DNA from: Endobacterium cereale
GTDB taxonomy: Bacteria; Pseudomonadota; Alphaproteobacteria; Rhizobiales; Rhizobiaceae
Direction of reading: 5' to 3'
DNA length: 64,000 nt
Assembly: GCF_009617585.1 (NCBI RefSeq)
Contig: NZ_WIXI01000036.1
Coordinates: 23,072 to 87,071, forward strand
The translations under genes and the position numbers were made by a program. The notes under the pieces are model-generated. The model was not told where the DNA came from. It saw only the letters and a program-made list of their open reading frames with translations, and did not search any database. Below, one piece after another: positions 18,016 through 26,854 of this stretch (positions within the stretch are counted from its first letter, which is position 1; every line of letters starts with the position of its first letter).

Positions 18016-18420
18016 TCAATCTTCCGCAGGCAAGGCCTCGATGATCACGAAGGCCTGTGCGTAGGGGTATTCGTCGGTGATGGTGATATGGATGACAGGC
18101 TTGTGACCGGCCGGGATCATCGATGCCAATCGCTCGCCGGCACCGTTGGTCAGCTTCATGGTCGGTTTGCCGCCGGGCATGTTGATCACGCCCATGTCAC
18201 GCCAGAAGACGCCATAGGCGATGCCTGTTCCAAGCGCCTTGGAACAGGCTTCCTTGGCCGCAAAACGCTTGGCATAGGAGGCGGCGCGATTCTTGCGGCC
18301 ATCGGACTTGGCGCGCTCGACCTCGGTGAAAACCCGATGAGTGAACCGTTCGCCAAAACGCTCGATCGATTTTTCCACGCGCCTGATGTCGATGAGGTCG
18401 CTGCCCATGCCGATGATCAT
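18016..18420 (-). CDS. acpS: Holo-[acyl-carrier-protein] synthase
   Basis: A 134-residue AcpS that transfers 4'-phosphopantetheine from CoA to apo-ACP. The metal-binding motif [18 protein letters not shown] begins near residue 6, with its Asp at position 8. The second motif, [15 protein letters not shown], is also intact. Length and the C-terminal [18 protein letters not shown] match the family. The gene lies between a DUF2062 gene and lepB on the same strand, the usual rhizobial arrangement. Confidence 0.94.
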   Translation of the reverse strand: MIIGMGSDLIDIRRVEKSIERFGERFTHRVFTEVERAKSDGRKNRAASYAKRFAAKEACSKALGTGIAYGVFWRDMGVINMPGGKPTMKLTNGAGERLASMIPAGHKPVIHITITDEYPYAQAFVIIEALPAED

Positions 18421-18453
18421 TGCTGTCGTCTCCTCATCAAATGCCCGTCTTAT

Positions 18454-19035
18454 TCAAATGCCTGACTTGACCATGGCATGCAGTCTTGCCGCCATGCGCT
18501 CGCGCCTGCGCGCGCGAAACCTTTTCACACCCATATAGGTCGCGGCGTAAACGACAACCCCACAGAAAATGGCGGGTGGAAGACAGCCGATCAACATGGG
18601 CTTCAGAACCGGCTGCCAAAGCTCGGCAAAACGCAGGGTGCGGACAAGCTCGGCCAGATCCAGCTGTTTGCCGGCAACCTGCCCGGCGGCACCGCCGGGA
18701 TGACCAAGCATGAAATGCCCGATTTCCCAACTGGCCGACCAGATGAGCGGAAATGTCAGGGGATTGGCGACAAGCGTGCCGAGAGCGGCAGCAACCAGAC
18801 TACCGCGCAGAAGGAAGGCAAGCGCGATGGCGAGCGGGATATGAAAACCGAGAAAGGGCGTCCAGCCGATCATGACGCCTGCGGCAATGCCGGAGGCAAC
18901 CCCATGCGGCGAAGCGCTGATGCGTGCGGCGCGCAATCCGTAATAACGGAGATTTCTGGTCACTCCCTTGCGGGGCCAGACGGCGTTGCGGATTTTTTCA
19001 GCCCATCCGGCAGGGCTTCGGCGACGAAACGGCAT
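18454..19035 (-). CDS. DUF2062 membrane protein
   Basis: A 193-residue protein with the DUF2062 pattern: a basic N-terminus (RRRSPAGWAEKIRNAVWPRKG), then SPHGVASGIAAGVMIGWTPFLGFHIPLAIALAFLLRG broken into two helices. A Pro-containing segment NPLTFPLIW follows, then one more C-terminal helix before a basic tail. In other organisms this family neighbours or fuses to glycosyltransferases, but its role is unknown. Here it precedes acpS by 34 bases and is probably the first gene of the acpS-lepB-rnc-era operon. Confidence 0.85.
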   Translation of the reverse strand: MPFRRRSPAGWAEKIRNAVWPRKGVTRNLRYYGLRAARISASPHGVASGIAAGVMIGWTPFLGFHIPLAIALAFLLRGSLVAAALGTLVANPLTFPLIWSASWEIGHFMLGHPGGAAGQVAGKQLDLAELVRTLRFAELWQPVLKPMLIGCLPPAIFCGVVVYAATYMGVKRFRARRRERMAARLHAMVKSGI

Positions 19036-19107
19036 GGATCAGCATCTAGGACGATAGCTGACAAAAGCCAAGAGCGGCGCGGTGAAGCGCCGCCGCGATC
19101 ATATCAA

Positions 19108-19260
19108 TCAGAGACCCTTGCGGAACATGCCGCGGTCAACCTGACGCATGCGGTATTCCAGCTCGATAGCATCGTTGGACTCATTGAGGTATGCCATTTC
19201 ACGCTCCTGTACCGACGGGGCGCGAAGGGCGCGGGCAAACTGGCGAAGTGGCTTGAACAT
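19108..19260 (-). CDS. DUF3563-type mini-protein, 50 aa
   Basis: A complete 50-codon gene missed by length cut-offs. It starts MFKPLRQFARALRAPSVQ, continues EREMAYLNESNDAIELEYRM and ends RQVDRGMFRKGL. An AAGGAA ribosome site lies eight bases before the ATG. The conserved block ..YLNES.D..DLEYRMR..DRG matches the short DUF3563 family, common in Rhizobiales and of unknown function. It is basic at both ends with an acidic centre and has no membrane helix. It lies upstream of the DUF2062 gene on the same strand, with its own leader. Confidence 0.8.
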   Translation of the reverse strand: MFKPLRQFARALRAPSVQEREMAYLNESNDAIELEYRMRQVDRGMFRKGL

Positions 19261-19410
19261 CTCTTGGGTTCCTTGGTTTGGATGTCCATTAGATACGGCT
19301 TTTCAATCGATTTGACCAACGCTAAGCCGATGCGTCAGCCATGCGTCAAACGCATATCGCGTTAATGTGACGTTTTGACATGCGCACGAATTAGGCAGGC
19401 AGGAGCGATT

Positions 19411-19648
19411 TCAGCGCGCGCGCCGGGCAGCCCGATTGTACAAGCTCATCACTCCAACAAAAACGACGACGAAAAGACCGCCAGAAACGGTAAAAAACCG
19501 AAATAGCTATCGAAGGTCCAGGCAACGAGCGGGATGCGCATCGGCATCCTAATCAAAACATAGACGGCACCGGCGCAGACGAGAACCGCAAAAATCAGCA
19601 GCCGATGGTAGCCACGACGACATCAAATATTTTCTCCAACCATGACAT
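19411..19648 (-). pseudogene. Small membrane-protein remnant
   Basis: An ATG at 19648 has an excellent ribosome site (AGGAG ten bases upstream) and reads MSWLEKIFDVVVATIGC before a stop. Shifting frame recovers a hydrophobic continuation (HRLLIFAVLVCAGAVYVLIR ... VAWTFDSYFGFLPFLAVFS). A further shift gives FVVVFVGVMSLYNRAARRAR and a stop at 19411. The pieces look like one two-helix membrane protein of about 75 residues with two frameshifts. No family is recognised. The rest of 19261-19749 shows nothing further that I can support. Confidence 0.4.
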
Positions 19649-19749
19649 TCGCTTTTCTCCTGCCACACCTCAGGAACATGGCCGATAGCGAGCACCTCGC
19701 ACCTCGGTAGCTCGCCGCCTACTCTCACGCGGTAATCAGAGCCGAAATG

Positions 19750-21990
19750 TCAGTCGTAGATGCGTCGAACGCTCGAGACGCAGTCGAGGTCCTTCACCTG
19801 GGTCAGCAACTGATTAAGCTGGCGCACATCCCAGACCTCGACCTCCATCTCGATCTCGGAAAAATCGGCCGCGCGGCTGCTGCCCATTTTCAGGGTGCGG
19901 ATATTGATATCGAGATTGGCCACCGCCTGCGCGACGGTTGCGAGCGTCCCCGGTTCGTTGATCGTGTTGAAGAACACACGGGCAAGGAAACGCGACTTGT
20001 TTGCCTCGTCGATATCCCAGCGCACATCGATCCAGCTTTCCGGGTGATCGTCGAACCGCTGCAAGGCCGACGCCTGGATCGGATAGATTGTGATCCCCTT
20101 GCCCTTTTCCATGATGCCGACGATGCGATCGCCCGGCACCGCTCCCGCCGGCGCGAACTGGACGGGCAAATTGCCCGAAAGCCCGCGGATCGGCAGAGGT
20201 CCGGGCCCGGTGCCGTCCTGCACGCTGGCAGCCGCCGCCTGTTCGGCGGTGCGCGGCGCATCAGGCAGCTTGAACATCATGCCTTGTGCGCTCTGCATGT
20301 TGAACCAGCCCTGATCGGCAGACGGCTTTACCGTGGTGCGCTCGTCCTTGTAATCGGGGAAAACCGCACGTACGACATCGAGCGACGACAGTTCGCCGCG
20401 GCCAACGGCCGCCACGGCATCCTCGACATCCTTGTGGCCGAGACGGAATAGCGCCGGCTTGAGCGCATCCTTGGAAAAGGTTTTTCCGGCACGCTCGAAA
20501 GTGCGCTCCAGAATGCGGTGGCCGAGGCCGGAATACTGCTTGCGGATCGCCATGCGAGTGGCGCGGCGAATGGCGGCGCGCGCCTTGCCTGTCACGACGA
20601 TTTCTTCCCAGGCGGCCGGTGGCACCTGCACGCCGGAGCGGATCACCTCCACTTCATCGCCGTTCGAAAGACGGGTGACAAGCGGCATGATGCGGCCGTT
20701 GATCTTGGCGCCGACCGTGGTGTCGCCGATATCGGTATGGACGGCATAAGCAAAGTCGATCGGGGTTGCGCCGCGCGGCAGTGCGATCAGCTTGCCTTTC
20801 GGCGTGAAGCAGAACACCTGATCCTGAAACAGTTCGAGCTTGGTGTGCTCGAGAAACTCTTCCGGGTTGTCGCCCTCGGCCAGTTGCTCGATCGTGCGGC
20901 GCAGCCAGGAATAGGCATTGCTCTCCTTTGACAGCAATTCGCCATCGCTGCCGACGCCATCCTTGTAGAGCGCATGCGCTGCAATACCGAATTCGGCGAT
21001 CTCATGCATGCGCCGGGTGCGGATCTGCAGCTCGATTCGCTGGCGCGACGGGCCGACAATGGTGGTGTGCAGCGAGCGGTAATCGTTCTGCTTCGGCGTC
21101 GAGATATAATCCTTGAACCGGCCGGGCACGACGCGCCAGCGGGTGTGGACGATCCCCAGCGCACGATAACAATCGGCCAGCTCCGATACGAAGAGGCGAA
21201 AACCGTAAACGTCCGAAAGCTGCTCGAAGGACAGCGACTTGGACTGCATCTTGCGGAAGACGGAATACGGCTTTTTCTGCCGGCCCTTGACGGTCGCATC
21301 CTTGAGGCCGCTGGCGACCAGCAACTCCCTCAACTCGTCCTCGATCTTGGTGACGAGGCCTTCGTTGCGACCGGACAGTTCGGCCAGCCGCTTGGTGACC
21401 GTTTCATAGGCTTCCGGGTTGATGTGGCGGAAGGACAGGTCTTCCAGTTCCTCGCGCATGTCCTGCATACCCATGCGGCCGGCGAGCGGCGCATAGATAT
21501 CCATCGTCTCTTCGGAAATGCGGGCACGCTTGTCCGCCGCCATATGATCGAGCGTGCGCATGTTGTGCAGGCGGTCAGCCAATTTGACCAACAGCACGCG
21601 CACGTCATCTGAAATGGCGAGCAGCAGCTTTCTGAGGTTTTCGGCCTGCTTGGCCTTTTTGGAAACCAGATCGAGCCGCTTGAGCTTGGTCAGGCCTTCG
21701 ACAAGACGGCCGATATCTTCGCCGAACAGTTCATCGATCTCGGCGCGGGTCGCCGTGGTATCCTCGATCGTATCGTGCAAAAGCGCGACCGCGATGGTCG
21801 ACTCGTCGAGATGCATGTCGGTGAGAATGGCGGCAACTTCCAGCGGGTGCGAAATATAGGGATCGCCGCTGGCGCGCTTCTGCAGGCCATGCTTCTGCAT
21901 GGCATAGACATAGGCCTTGTTGAGAAGAGCTTCGTTCGCATCGGGCTTGTATCGCTGGACCCGCTCGACGAGCTCGTATTGCCGCATCAT
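19750..21990 (-). CDS. rsh: Bifunctional (p)ppGpp synthetase/hydrolase (Rsh)
   Basis: A 746-residue RelA/SpoT homologue, the single alarmone enzyme of most alphaproteobacteria. An HD hydrolase domain (SHPLEVAAILTDMHLD, H72-D73 in LLHDTIEDT) is followed by the synthetase domain. That domain includes GRQKKPYSVFRKMQSK and the YRSLHTTIVGP motif. TGS (CFTPKGKLIALPRGATPIDF) and a C-terminal ACT domain (FLARVFFNTINEPGTLATVA) complete the protein. Both catalytic halves look intact. I start at the tandem ATG at 21990, where the family begins; the open frame runs ten codons further. rpoZ lies upstream on the same strand, an arrangement linking alarmone synthesis and RNA polymerase omega. Confidence 0.96.
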   Translation of the reverse strand: MMRQYELVERVQRYKPDANEALLNKAYVYAMQKHGLQKRASGDPYISHPLEVAAILTDMHLDESTIAVALLHDTIEDTTATRAEIDELFGEDIGRLVEGLTKLKRLDLVSKKAKQAENLRKLLLAISDDVRVLLVKLADRLHNMRTLDHMAADKRARISEETMDIYAPLAGRMGMQDMREELEDLSFRHINPEAYETVTKRLAELSGRNEGLVTKIEDELRELLVASGLKDATVKGRQKKPYSVFRKMQSKSLSFEQLSDVYGFRLFVSELADCYRALGIVHTRWRVVPGRFKDYISTPKQNDYRSLHTTIVGPSRQRIELQIRTRRMHEIAEFGIAAHALYKDGVGSDGELLSKESNAYSWLRRTIEQLAEGDNPEEFLEHTKLELFQDQVFCFTPKGKLIALPRGATPIDFAYAVHTDIGDTTVGAKINGRIMPLVTRLSNGDEVEVIRSGVQVPPAAWEEIVVTGKARAAIRRATRMAIRKQYSGLGHRILERTFERAGKTFSKDALKPALFRLGHKDVEDAVAAVGRGELSSLDVVRAVFPDYKDERTTVKPSADQGWFNMQSAQGMMFKLPDAPRTAEQAAAASVQDGTGPGPLPIRGLSGNLPVQFAPAGAVPGDRIVGIMEKGKGITIYPIQASALQRFDDHPESWIDVRWDIDEANKSRFLARVFFNTINEPGTLATVAQAVANLDINIRTLKMGSSRAADFSEIEMEVEVWDVRQLNQLLTQVKDLDCVSSVRRIYD

Positions 21991-22144
21991 TCTGGAACCG
22001 GTCCCTCGAAATGCCCCCATGTGAGATGAAGGGGGGAGAAACGAAAAATGGCGCGCCGATCAGAAGACCGGCGCAGCCATCAAAGAGAAGACATACAGAT
22101 TGGGGCAAGAGGATGAACGCTTCCTGCCCATGATCCGATCAATC

Positions 22145-22543
22145 TTAGTAGTCGTCGCTCTTTTCCGGCGGCACGAGGCCTTCGATACCGGCCAGCAGTT
22201 CTTCTTCCGACATCTGGTCGAAGTTGACGGCTTCCGGAGCGTCTTCTTCCTCGATGCCATCGCCGGCTGCATTGGCAGCGATGAGGCTCGACGGATCGGG
22301 CTCCGGCTCGTCCACTTCCACATGCTTCTGCAGCGAGTGGATCAGGTCTTCCTTCAGGTCGTCCGGCGACAGCGTTTCGTCGGCGATTTCGCGCAGAGCC
22401 ACGACCGGGTTCTTGTCGTTGTCGCGATCGATGGTGATCGAGGCGCCCTGCGAAATCTGGCGAGCGCGGTGGCTGGCGAGCAGGACGAGCTCGAAGCGGT
22501 TGTCAACTTTGTCGATGCAATCTTCTACGGTGACGCGGGCCAT
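22145..22543 (-). CDS. rpoZ: RNA polymerase omega subunit
   Basis: A 132-residue omega subunit. The N-terminus [20 protein letters not shown] and the following [12 protein letters not shown] motif are diagnostic. The C-terminal half is acidic and typical of the longer rhizobial form. Omega helps assemble beta' and forms part of the ppGpp site of RNA polymerase. AAGGACAGGCA precedes the ATG. rsh lies 154 bases downstream and may be co-transcribed. A divergent NYN-domain gene starts 285 bases away. Confidence 0.95.
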   Translation of the reverse strand: MARVTVEDCIDKVDNRFELVLLASHRARQISQGASITIDRDNDKNPVVALREIADETLSPDDLKEDLIHSLQKHVEVDEPEPDPSSLIAANAAGDGIEEEDAPEAVNFDQMSEEELLAGIEGLVPPEKSDDY

Positions 22544-22828
22544 TGCCTGTCCTTCTTGATTGGTCTTTCAGGGATTGACACGCCCGATACAGGCATTGGC
22601 GGCAAAATTCAAGTTTTTGTTGACATGGGTGGTGCGCGTGGTGGCCGCAACTCACGACAATTATCTTATGACCATAATTGGTGCTTGGATTCCCGAGCGC
22701 CACAGCATAAATCACTTTTATATCACCATTACGTAATGTAACACTTATTCTTGCGGATCAAGCTACAAATTGCGTAGACTGGATAGTTGGCTGATCCCGC
22801 CACGTATTTTTAAGGGAGTGGAGGTTTA

Positions 22829-23404
22829 ATGTTCGACCCTAGGGAGAAGATTGCGCTTTTTATAGATGGCGCGAATCTTTACGCGGCTTCCAAAAGCCTC
22901 GGCTTCGATATTGACTATCGTAAGCTGCTGAAGGCTTTTCAGAAGCGCGGCTATCTCCTGCGCGCCTATTATTACACAGCTCTGATTGAGGATCAGGAAT
23001 ACTCGTCCATCCGGCCGTTGATCGATTGGCTCGACTACAACGGCTACAAGGTCATCACCAAACCAGCCAAGGAATTCACTGATTCCATGGGCCGCCGCAA
23101 GGTGAAGGGCAATATGGACATAGAGCTGGCAATTGACGCCATGGAGCAATCGGAGACCGCTGACCACTTGGTCATCTTCTCCGGAGACGGCGATTTCACG
23201 ACGCTCGTTGAGGCCCTTCAGCGTAAAGGCCGCAAGGTTTCCGTCGTTTCGACGATGGCGACCCAGCCGCCGATGATCGCCGACGACCTGCGCCGCCAGG
23301 CCGACCACTTCATCGACCTTTCGTCGCTGAAGGCCGAAATCGGACGCGATCCGTCCGAACGGCCGCAGCGTCCGGTCGAACCGGTGGAACCCGCCGAACT
23401 CTGA
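22829..23404 (+). CDS. NYN-domain (LabA/DUF88) ribonuclease-like protein
   Basis: A 191-residue protein of the LabA/DUF88 NYN group. The PIN-like acidic residues are all visible: Asp in LFIDGANLYAA (about residue 12), NMDIELAIDA (near 95), and FSGDGDFTTLVEAL (near 115). These would bind Mg2+ for RNA cleavage. The C-terminus after the domain is a Pro/Glu-rich tail (ERPQRPVEPVEPAEL). GGGAGTGGAGG stands just upstream of the ATG. It diverges from rpoZ, a conserved setting in this group. RNA targets are unknown. Confidence 0.88.
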   Translation: MFDPREKIALFIDGANLYAASKSLGFDIDYRKLLKAFQKRGYLLRAYYYTALIEDQEYSSIRPLIDWLDYNGYKVITKPAKEFTDSMGRRKVKGNMDIELAIDAMEQSETADHLVIFSGDGDFTTLVEALQRKGRKVSVVSTMATQPPMIADDLRRQADHFIDLSSLKAEIGRDPSERPQRPVEPVEPAEL

Positions 23405-23423
23405 TGAGGACGGCATAAACAAT

Positions 23424-23460
23424 AAAATAGGCGCCCGTTTTTCGGCGGCGCCTATTTTTG
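23424..23460 (+). terminator. Rho-independent terminator after NYN gene
   Basis: A perfect 12-bp stem AAAATAGGCGCC / GGCGCCTATTTT (23424-23435 and 23447-23458) with an 11-base loop and a T-rich end. It lies between the NYN gene and ada and, being symmetrical, could work in both directions. Confidence 0.88.
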
Positions 23461-23479
23461 TTTCGGGTTAGAAAACACC

Positions 23480-24538
23480 ATGCTTTTCGAACGCCCCACC
23501 GACGACATTCTTTACGACGCGCTGATCTCCCGCGACGCCGCCTACGAAGGCTTTGCCTGGGCAGCGGTGAAAACAACCGGCGTCTTCTGCCGCCTCACCT
23601 GCCCTGCCCGCAAACCGAAACGCGAGAACACCACATTTTACGGCACCATCGCCGAATGTATGGAGGCGGGTTTTCGCCCCTGCAGCCGTTGCCGGCCACT
23701 GGTGAAATTCGGCGAGACCGACCCCGTGGTGACGAAACTGGTGGAAGCACTCGACGCCGATCCATTCCGGCGTTGGAGCGAGGACGACGTGATTGCCGCC
23801 GGCATCGATCCATCCACGGCACGGCGGGCTTTCAAGCGCCGGTTTGGCCTGAGTTTTCTGGAAATGGCGCGGCTGCGGCGCATGGGCAAGGCAGCCGACG
23901 TGCTGAATGAGGGCGCGAGCGTGATCGACGCGCAGCTCGATGCCGGCTTTGAATCCGGCAGCGGCTTTCGCAGTGCCGTCACCAAAATGTTCGGCGAGGC
24001 CCCGGCAAAACTGCGCGGCAAAAATCTGTTACGCGCCGACTGGATCGAAACGCCGATCGGCCCGATGATCGCCATTGCCGACAGCCATGCGCTACACATT
24101 CTCGAATTCGCTGAACGCAAGGCATTGCCAGCTGAAATTCGCCGCCTGCAGGCCGCGACCGGCAGCAGCATCGTCATGGGCCGCCATGCGCCGATCGACC
24201 AGATGGAATCTGAACTGAAAGCCTATTTCGCCGGCGAGGACACGAGCTTTTCCACCCGCATCGCCGGTCACGGCACACCCTTTCAGCGCCAGGTCTGGGA
24301 TGCTCTCCGAAAAATTCCGTCGGGAGAAATCCGTTCCTATGGCGCGCTGGCGGCCAACATGAACCTGCCGTCCTCCACCCGTGCGGTTGCCGGTGCCAAC
24401 GGCGCCAACCAGATCGCCATCGTGATCCCTTGCCACAGGGTGATCGCATCGGACGGTAGTTTGACCGGGTATGGTGGAGGTTTGTGGCGCAAACGCTGGC
24501 TGCTGGAGCATGAACGGCGAATGGTGGCGAAGACATAA
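23480..24538 (+). CDS. ada: Ada: adaptive-response regulator / O6-methylguanine-DNA methyltransferase
   Basis: A 352-residue three-domain Ada protein. The zinc-binding methylphosphotriester-accepting domain has C37, C41, C68 and C71. An AraC-type helix-turn-helix spans about residues 85-180 (STARRAFKRRFGLSFLEMAR). The C-terminal methyltransferase carries active-site Cys318 in VIPCHRVIASDGSLTGYGGG. It repairs methylated bases by suicide transfer and, when methylated at the N-terminal Cys, activates alkylation-response genes. A terminator immediately upstream isolates it from the NYN gene. No alkB neighbour is present in the window. Confidence 0.95.
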   Translation: MLFERPTDDILYDALISRDAAYEGFAWAAVKTTGVFCRLTCPARKPKRENTTFYGTIAECMEAGFRPCSRCRPLVKFGETDPVVTKLVEALDADPFRRWSEDDVIAAGIDPSTARRAFKRRFGLSFLEMARLRRMGKAADVLNEGASVIDAQLDAGFESGSGFRSAVTKMFGEAPAKLRGKNLLRADWIETPIGPMIAIADSHALHILEFAERKALPAEIRRLQAATGSSIVMGRHAPIDQMESELKAYFAGEDTSFSTRIAGHGTPFQRQVWDALRKIPSGEIRSYGALAANMNLPSSTRAVAGANGANQIAIVIPCHRVIASDGSLTGYGGGLWRKRWLLEHERRMVAKT

Positions 24539-24556
24539 GGCCTCGGAAGTGCTGGC

Positions 24557-24994
24557 CTATGATGTCGCCTCGGCGCTGCTGTCTTCCCGCTCGAACGTCC
24601 AATCGGAGGCGAAACACTCGAAGGTCTCGTCTCTCAGATAAAAGAGAAAATGACGATCTTCTCCCGTCTCTGATGACAGGACATGCCAGTCATCAGGCTG
24701 CAGCCTGACATCATCCTCGCCGGCCAATTCATAAAACTCGCCCCATATCGGAGCGGATCGGCTGTAACGGCACTGCCCACGGTACCAGCCCTCATCATTG
24801 GTGGCTCCAAGGCGCCAGCGCGTGCACCGGGCAAAGATGAGCGCGCCCTTTTTGTCTTCAGCGAAGTCATAGATTTGGGAATTCAACACGAAAGACAGGC
24901 GAGTAATTGCCTCCGTCACCGTCACGCTCGGATCCGGCGAATTTGGCTCGGCATTCCAGCCTGCGTTCAATCGGCGAAACTCAGGCAGGAACAC
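24557..24994 (-). CDS. Hypothetical protein, 145 aa
   Basis: A soluble, acidic, tryptophan- and tyrosine-rich protein. Notable segments are ARCTRWRLGATNDEGWYRGQ, CRYSRSAPIWGEFYELAG and HVLSSETGEDRHFLFYLRDE. It has no signal peptide or membrane helix and I do not recognise a family. The frame is clean and the gene follows smpB by 40 bases on the same strand, so it may be the last gene of a dapA-smpB transcript. It converges with ada. Possibly an immunity- or cupin-like small beta protein, but that is a guess. Confidence 0.6.
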   Translation of the reverse strand: MFLPEFRRLNAGWNAEPNSPDPSVTVTEAITRLSFVLNSQIYDFAEDKKGALIFARCTRWRLGATNDEGWYRGQCRYSRSAPIWGEFYELAGEDDVRLQPDDWHVLSSETGEDRHFLFYLRDETFECFASDWTFEREDSSAEATS

Positions 24995-25034
24995 GACGTC
25001 TCCAAATCCGGCGAAACGGAAGGGTGGGCTAAGA

Positions 25035-25511
25035 TCACCCCGTCTTCAGCAACCGCGATTTCTGCCTGTTCCAGTCGCGTTCCTTCTCGGTCTCGCGCTT
25101 GTCATGCAGCTTCTTGCCCTTGGCGAGCGCCAGTTCCAGCTTGGCCCGGCCCTTTTCGTTGAAATAAATCTTCAACGGTACCAGCGTCATGCCTTCGCGG
25201 TTGATACCGACACGCATGCGGCTGATCTCGCGCTTCGACAAGAGCAGTTTGCGGCGGCGGCGCGGTTCGTGGTTGAAGCGGTTGGCCTGCAGATATTCCG
25301 GCAGATGGCTGTTGATCAGCCAGATCTCGTTACCTTCGTCAGATGCATAGGATTCGGCGATATTGGCCTTGCCTTCGCGCAGTGATTTCACCTCGGTGCC
25401 GGTCAGCACGATGCCTGCCTCGTAGGTGTCGAGGATCTCGTAATTGAAGCGGGCCTTGCGATTTTCCGCGACTATCTTGTTGACCGTGCGCTGGCTGCCT
25501 CTGGGGGCCAT
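25035..25511 (-). CDS. smpB: SsrA-binding protein SmpB
   Basis: A 158-residue SmpB, the tmRNA partner that rescues stalled ribosomes. The OB-fold signature is [24 protein letters not shown]. The basic C-terminal tail ([23 protein letters not shown] broken by Lys/Arg pairs) is the part that enters the decoding site. The start at 25511 ([12 protein letters not shown]) fits the family; 24 further upstream codons are open but unlike it. dapA lies 131 bases upstream on the same strand, as in other Rhizobiaceae. No tmRNA gene is seen in this window. Confidence 0.95.
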   Translation of the reverse strand: MAPRGSQRTVNKIVAENRKARFNYEILDTYEAGIVLTGTEVKSLREGKANIAESYASDEGNEIWLINSHLPEYLQANRFNHEPRRRRKLLLSKREISRMRVGINREGMTLVPLKIYFNEKGRAKLELALAKGKKLHDKRETEKERDWNRQKSRLLKTG

Positions 25512-25642
25512 GGGATGTCTTCCGTCTCGCCATCTGAAACAAGTGTCCCCGGCCTTGGCGAGGACCGGGGTTCTGTCAGTCATATCTAGTGCGTGCAGTG
25601 CCGAAAGTGAAGCACCGCCTTACGACGATGCCTCGTAATGCC

Positions 25643-26527
25643 TCAGTTCAACAGGCCGGCATGGCGCAGCGCCGCATCGATCGCCGCTTCGGTTGCCGGC
25701 TCCAGCGTCGACATCAGTGGCGAACGCACGGTGCGGTTCATCCCGCGCGTGCGGTTTAGCGCATATTTGGCGCCACACAGGCCCGGTTCCATGAAGATTG
25801 CCTTGTGCAGCGGCATCAGGCGATCCTGATAATCCAGCGCCGCCCTGAAATCGCCGGCGGCGGTGGCTGCCTGGAACTCGGCAGAAAGGCGCGGCGCAAC
25901 GTTGGCCACAACCGAAATGCAGCCTACACCGCCATGGGCGTTGAAGCCGAGCGCCGTCGCATCCTCACCTGACAGCTGGATAAAATCCTTGCCGCAAGTG
26001 ATGCGCTGCTCGGAAACGCGTTCGATCTTGCCCGTCGCATCCTTGACGCCGATGATGTTCTTGTGTGCCTTGACCAGCGCGCCCATCGTTTCCGGGCTCA
26101 TGTCGATGACCGAGCGCGGCGGAATGTTGTAGATGATGATCGGCAGTTTGGTCGCTTCGGCGACGGCGGAAAAATGCGCAAACAGGCCCTTCTGGGTAGG
26201 CTTGTTATAATAGGGCGTAACCACGAGGATGGCGTCGGCACCAGCTTTTTCAGCATGGACGGCAAGCTCGATCGATTCGCGCGTGTTGTTGGAACCGGCG
26301 CCGGCAATCACCGGCACGCGACCGGCGGCCGCTTCGATACAGAGCTCGACAACGCGGTTATGCTCGGCATGCGACAGGGTTGGCGATTCGCCCGTGGTGC
26401 CGACCGGTACAAGACCGGAGCTGCCTTCGGTGATCTGCCAGTCCACATGGTCCGCAAAGGCCTGCTCGTCGACCGCGCCCTCCGCCGTGAACGGGGTAAC
26501 AAGAGCGGGCATCGATCCCTTGAACAT
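25643..26527 (-). CDS. dapA: 4-hydroxy-tetrahydrodipicolinate synthase
   Basis: A 294-residue DapA, the first committed enzyme of lysine/diaminopimelate synthesis, condensing pyruvate with aspartate semialdehyde. Schiff-base Lys162 is in [10 protein letters not shown], Tyr133 in IIYNIPPRS, and the Thr pair in [11 protein letters not shown] (45-46). The start at 26527 is fixed by AGGAG about ten bases upstream. The divergent gene is a lytic transglycosylase, so two cell-wall functions share the 327-bp intergenic region. Confidence 0.95.
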   Translation of the reverse strand: MFKGSMPALVTPFTAEGAVDEQAFADHVDWQITEGSSGLVPVGTTGESPTLSHAEHNRVVELCIEAAAGRVPVIAGAGSNNTRESIELAVHAEKAGADAILVVTPYYNKPTQKGLFAHFSAVAEATKLPIIIYNIPPRSVIDMSPETMGALVKAHKNIIGVKDATGKIERVSEQRITCGKDFIQLSGEDATALGFNAHGGVGCISVVANVAPRLSAEFQAATAAGDFRAALDYQDRLMPLHKAIFMEPGLCGAKYALNRTRGMNRTVRSPLMSTLEPATEAAIDAALRHAGLLN

Positions 26528-26854
26528 GCAAAAACTCTCCTCGGCGGCCCAGAATCTTTGAAGATTCATGCTTCGGCCCTAATCCAATTTTATAGGCAAA
26601 ATCCTATTCGGCGGGCACCATAGATTGCTGTCGATCCGCCGACAAGCGCAGCCATGACGCTTTCGTGACGATCCGGTCACGGAAAAGCACGCATTTGCTT
26701 GAATACGGTAAGGAATCGTTAATCGGCCTGGTCGCTAATCGATGGTATAAAGGATCATGTCGATGGCGTGTGATCCCGCAAGAGAATGAGGATTGCCGAA
26801 GCTGCAGGACGGGGCGGTTCCAAAGGTTTCAGGCACAAAGTTCGTGGACGGTGA
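26528..26854. other. Divergent dapA / lytic transglycosylase intergenic region
   Basis: This region contains the dapA ribosome site and an AT-rich stretch around 26585-26610 with a small inverted repeat (ATAGG..CCTAT, 26592-26607) and a TATAAA-like box on the minus strand. These are plausible dapA promoter elements. I see no lysine riboswitch and no small gene. Confidence 0.35.

Noticed and set aside
26528..26854. Lysine riboswitch upstream of dapA
   Set aside because: The leader is short and lacks the long conserved multi-helix structure; such riboswitches are not expected for dapA in this group.
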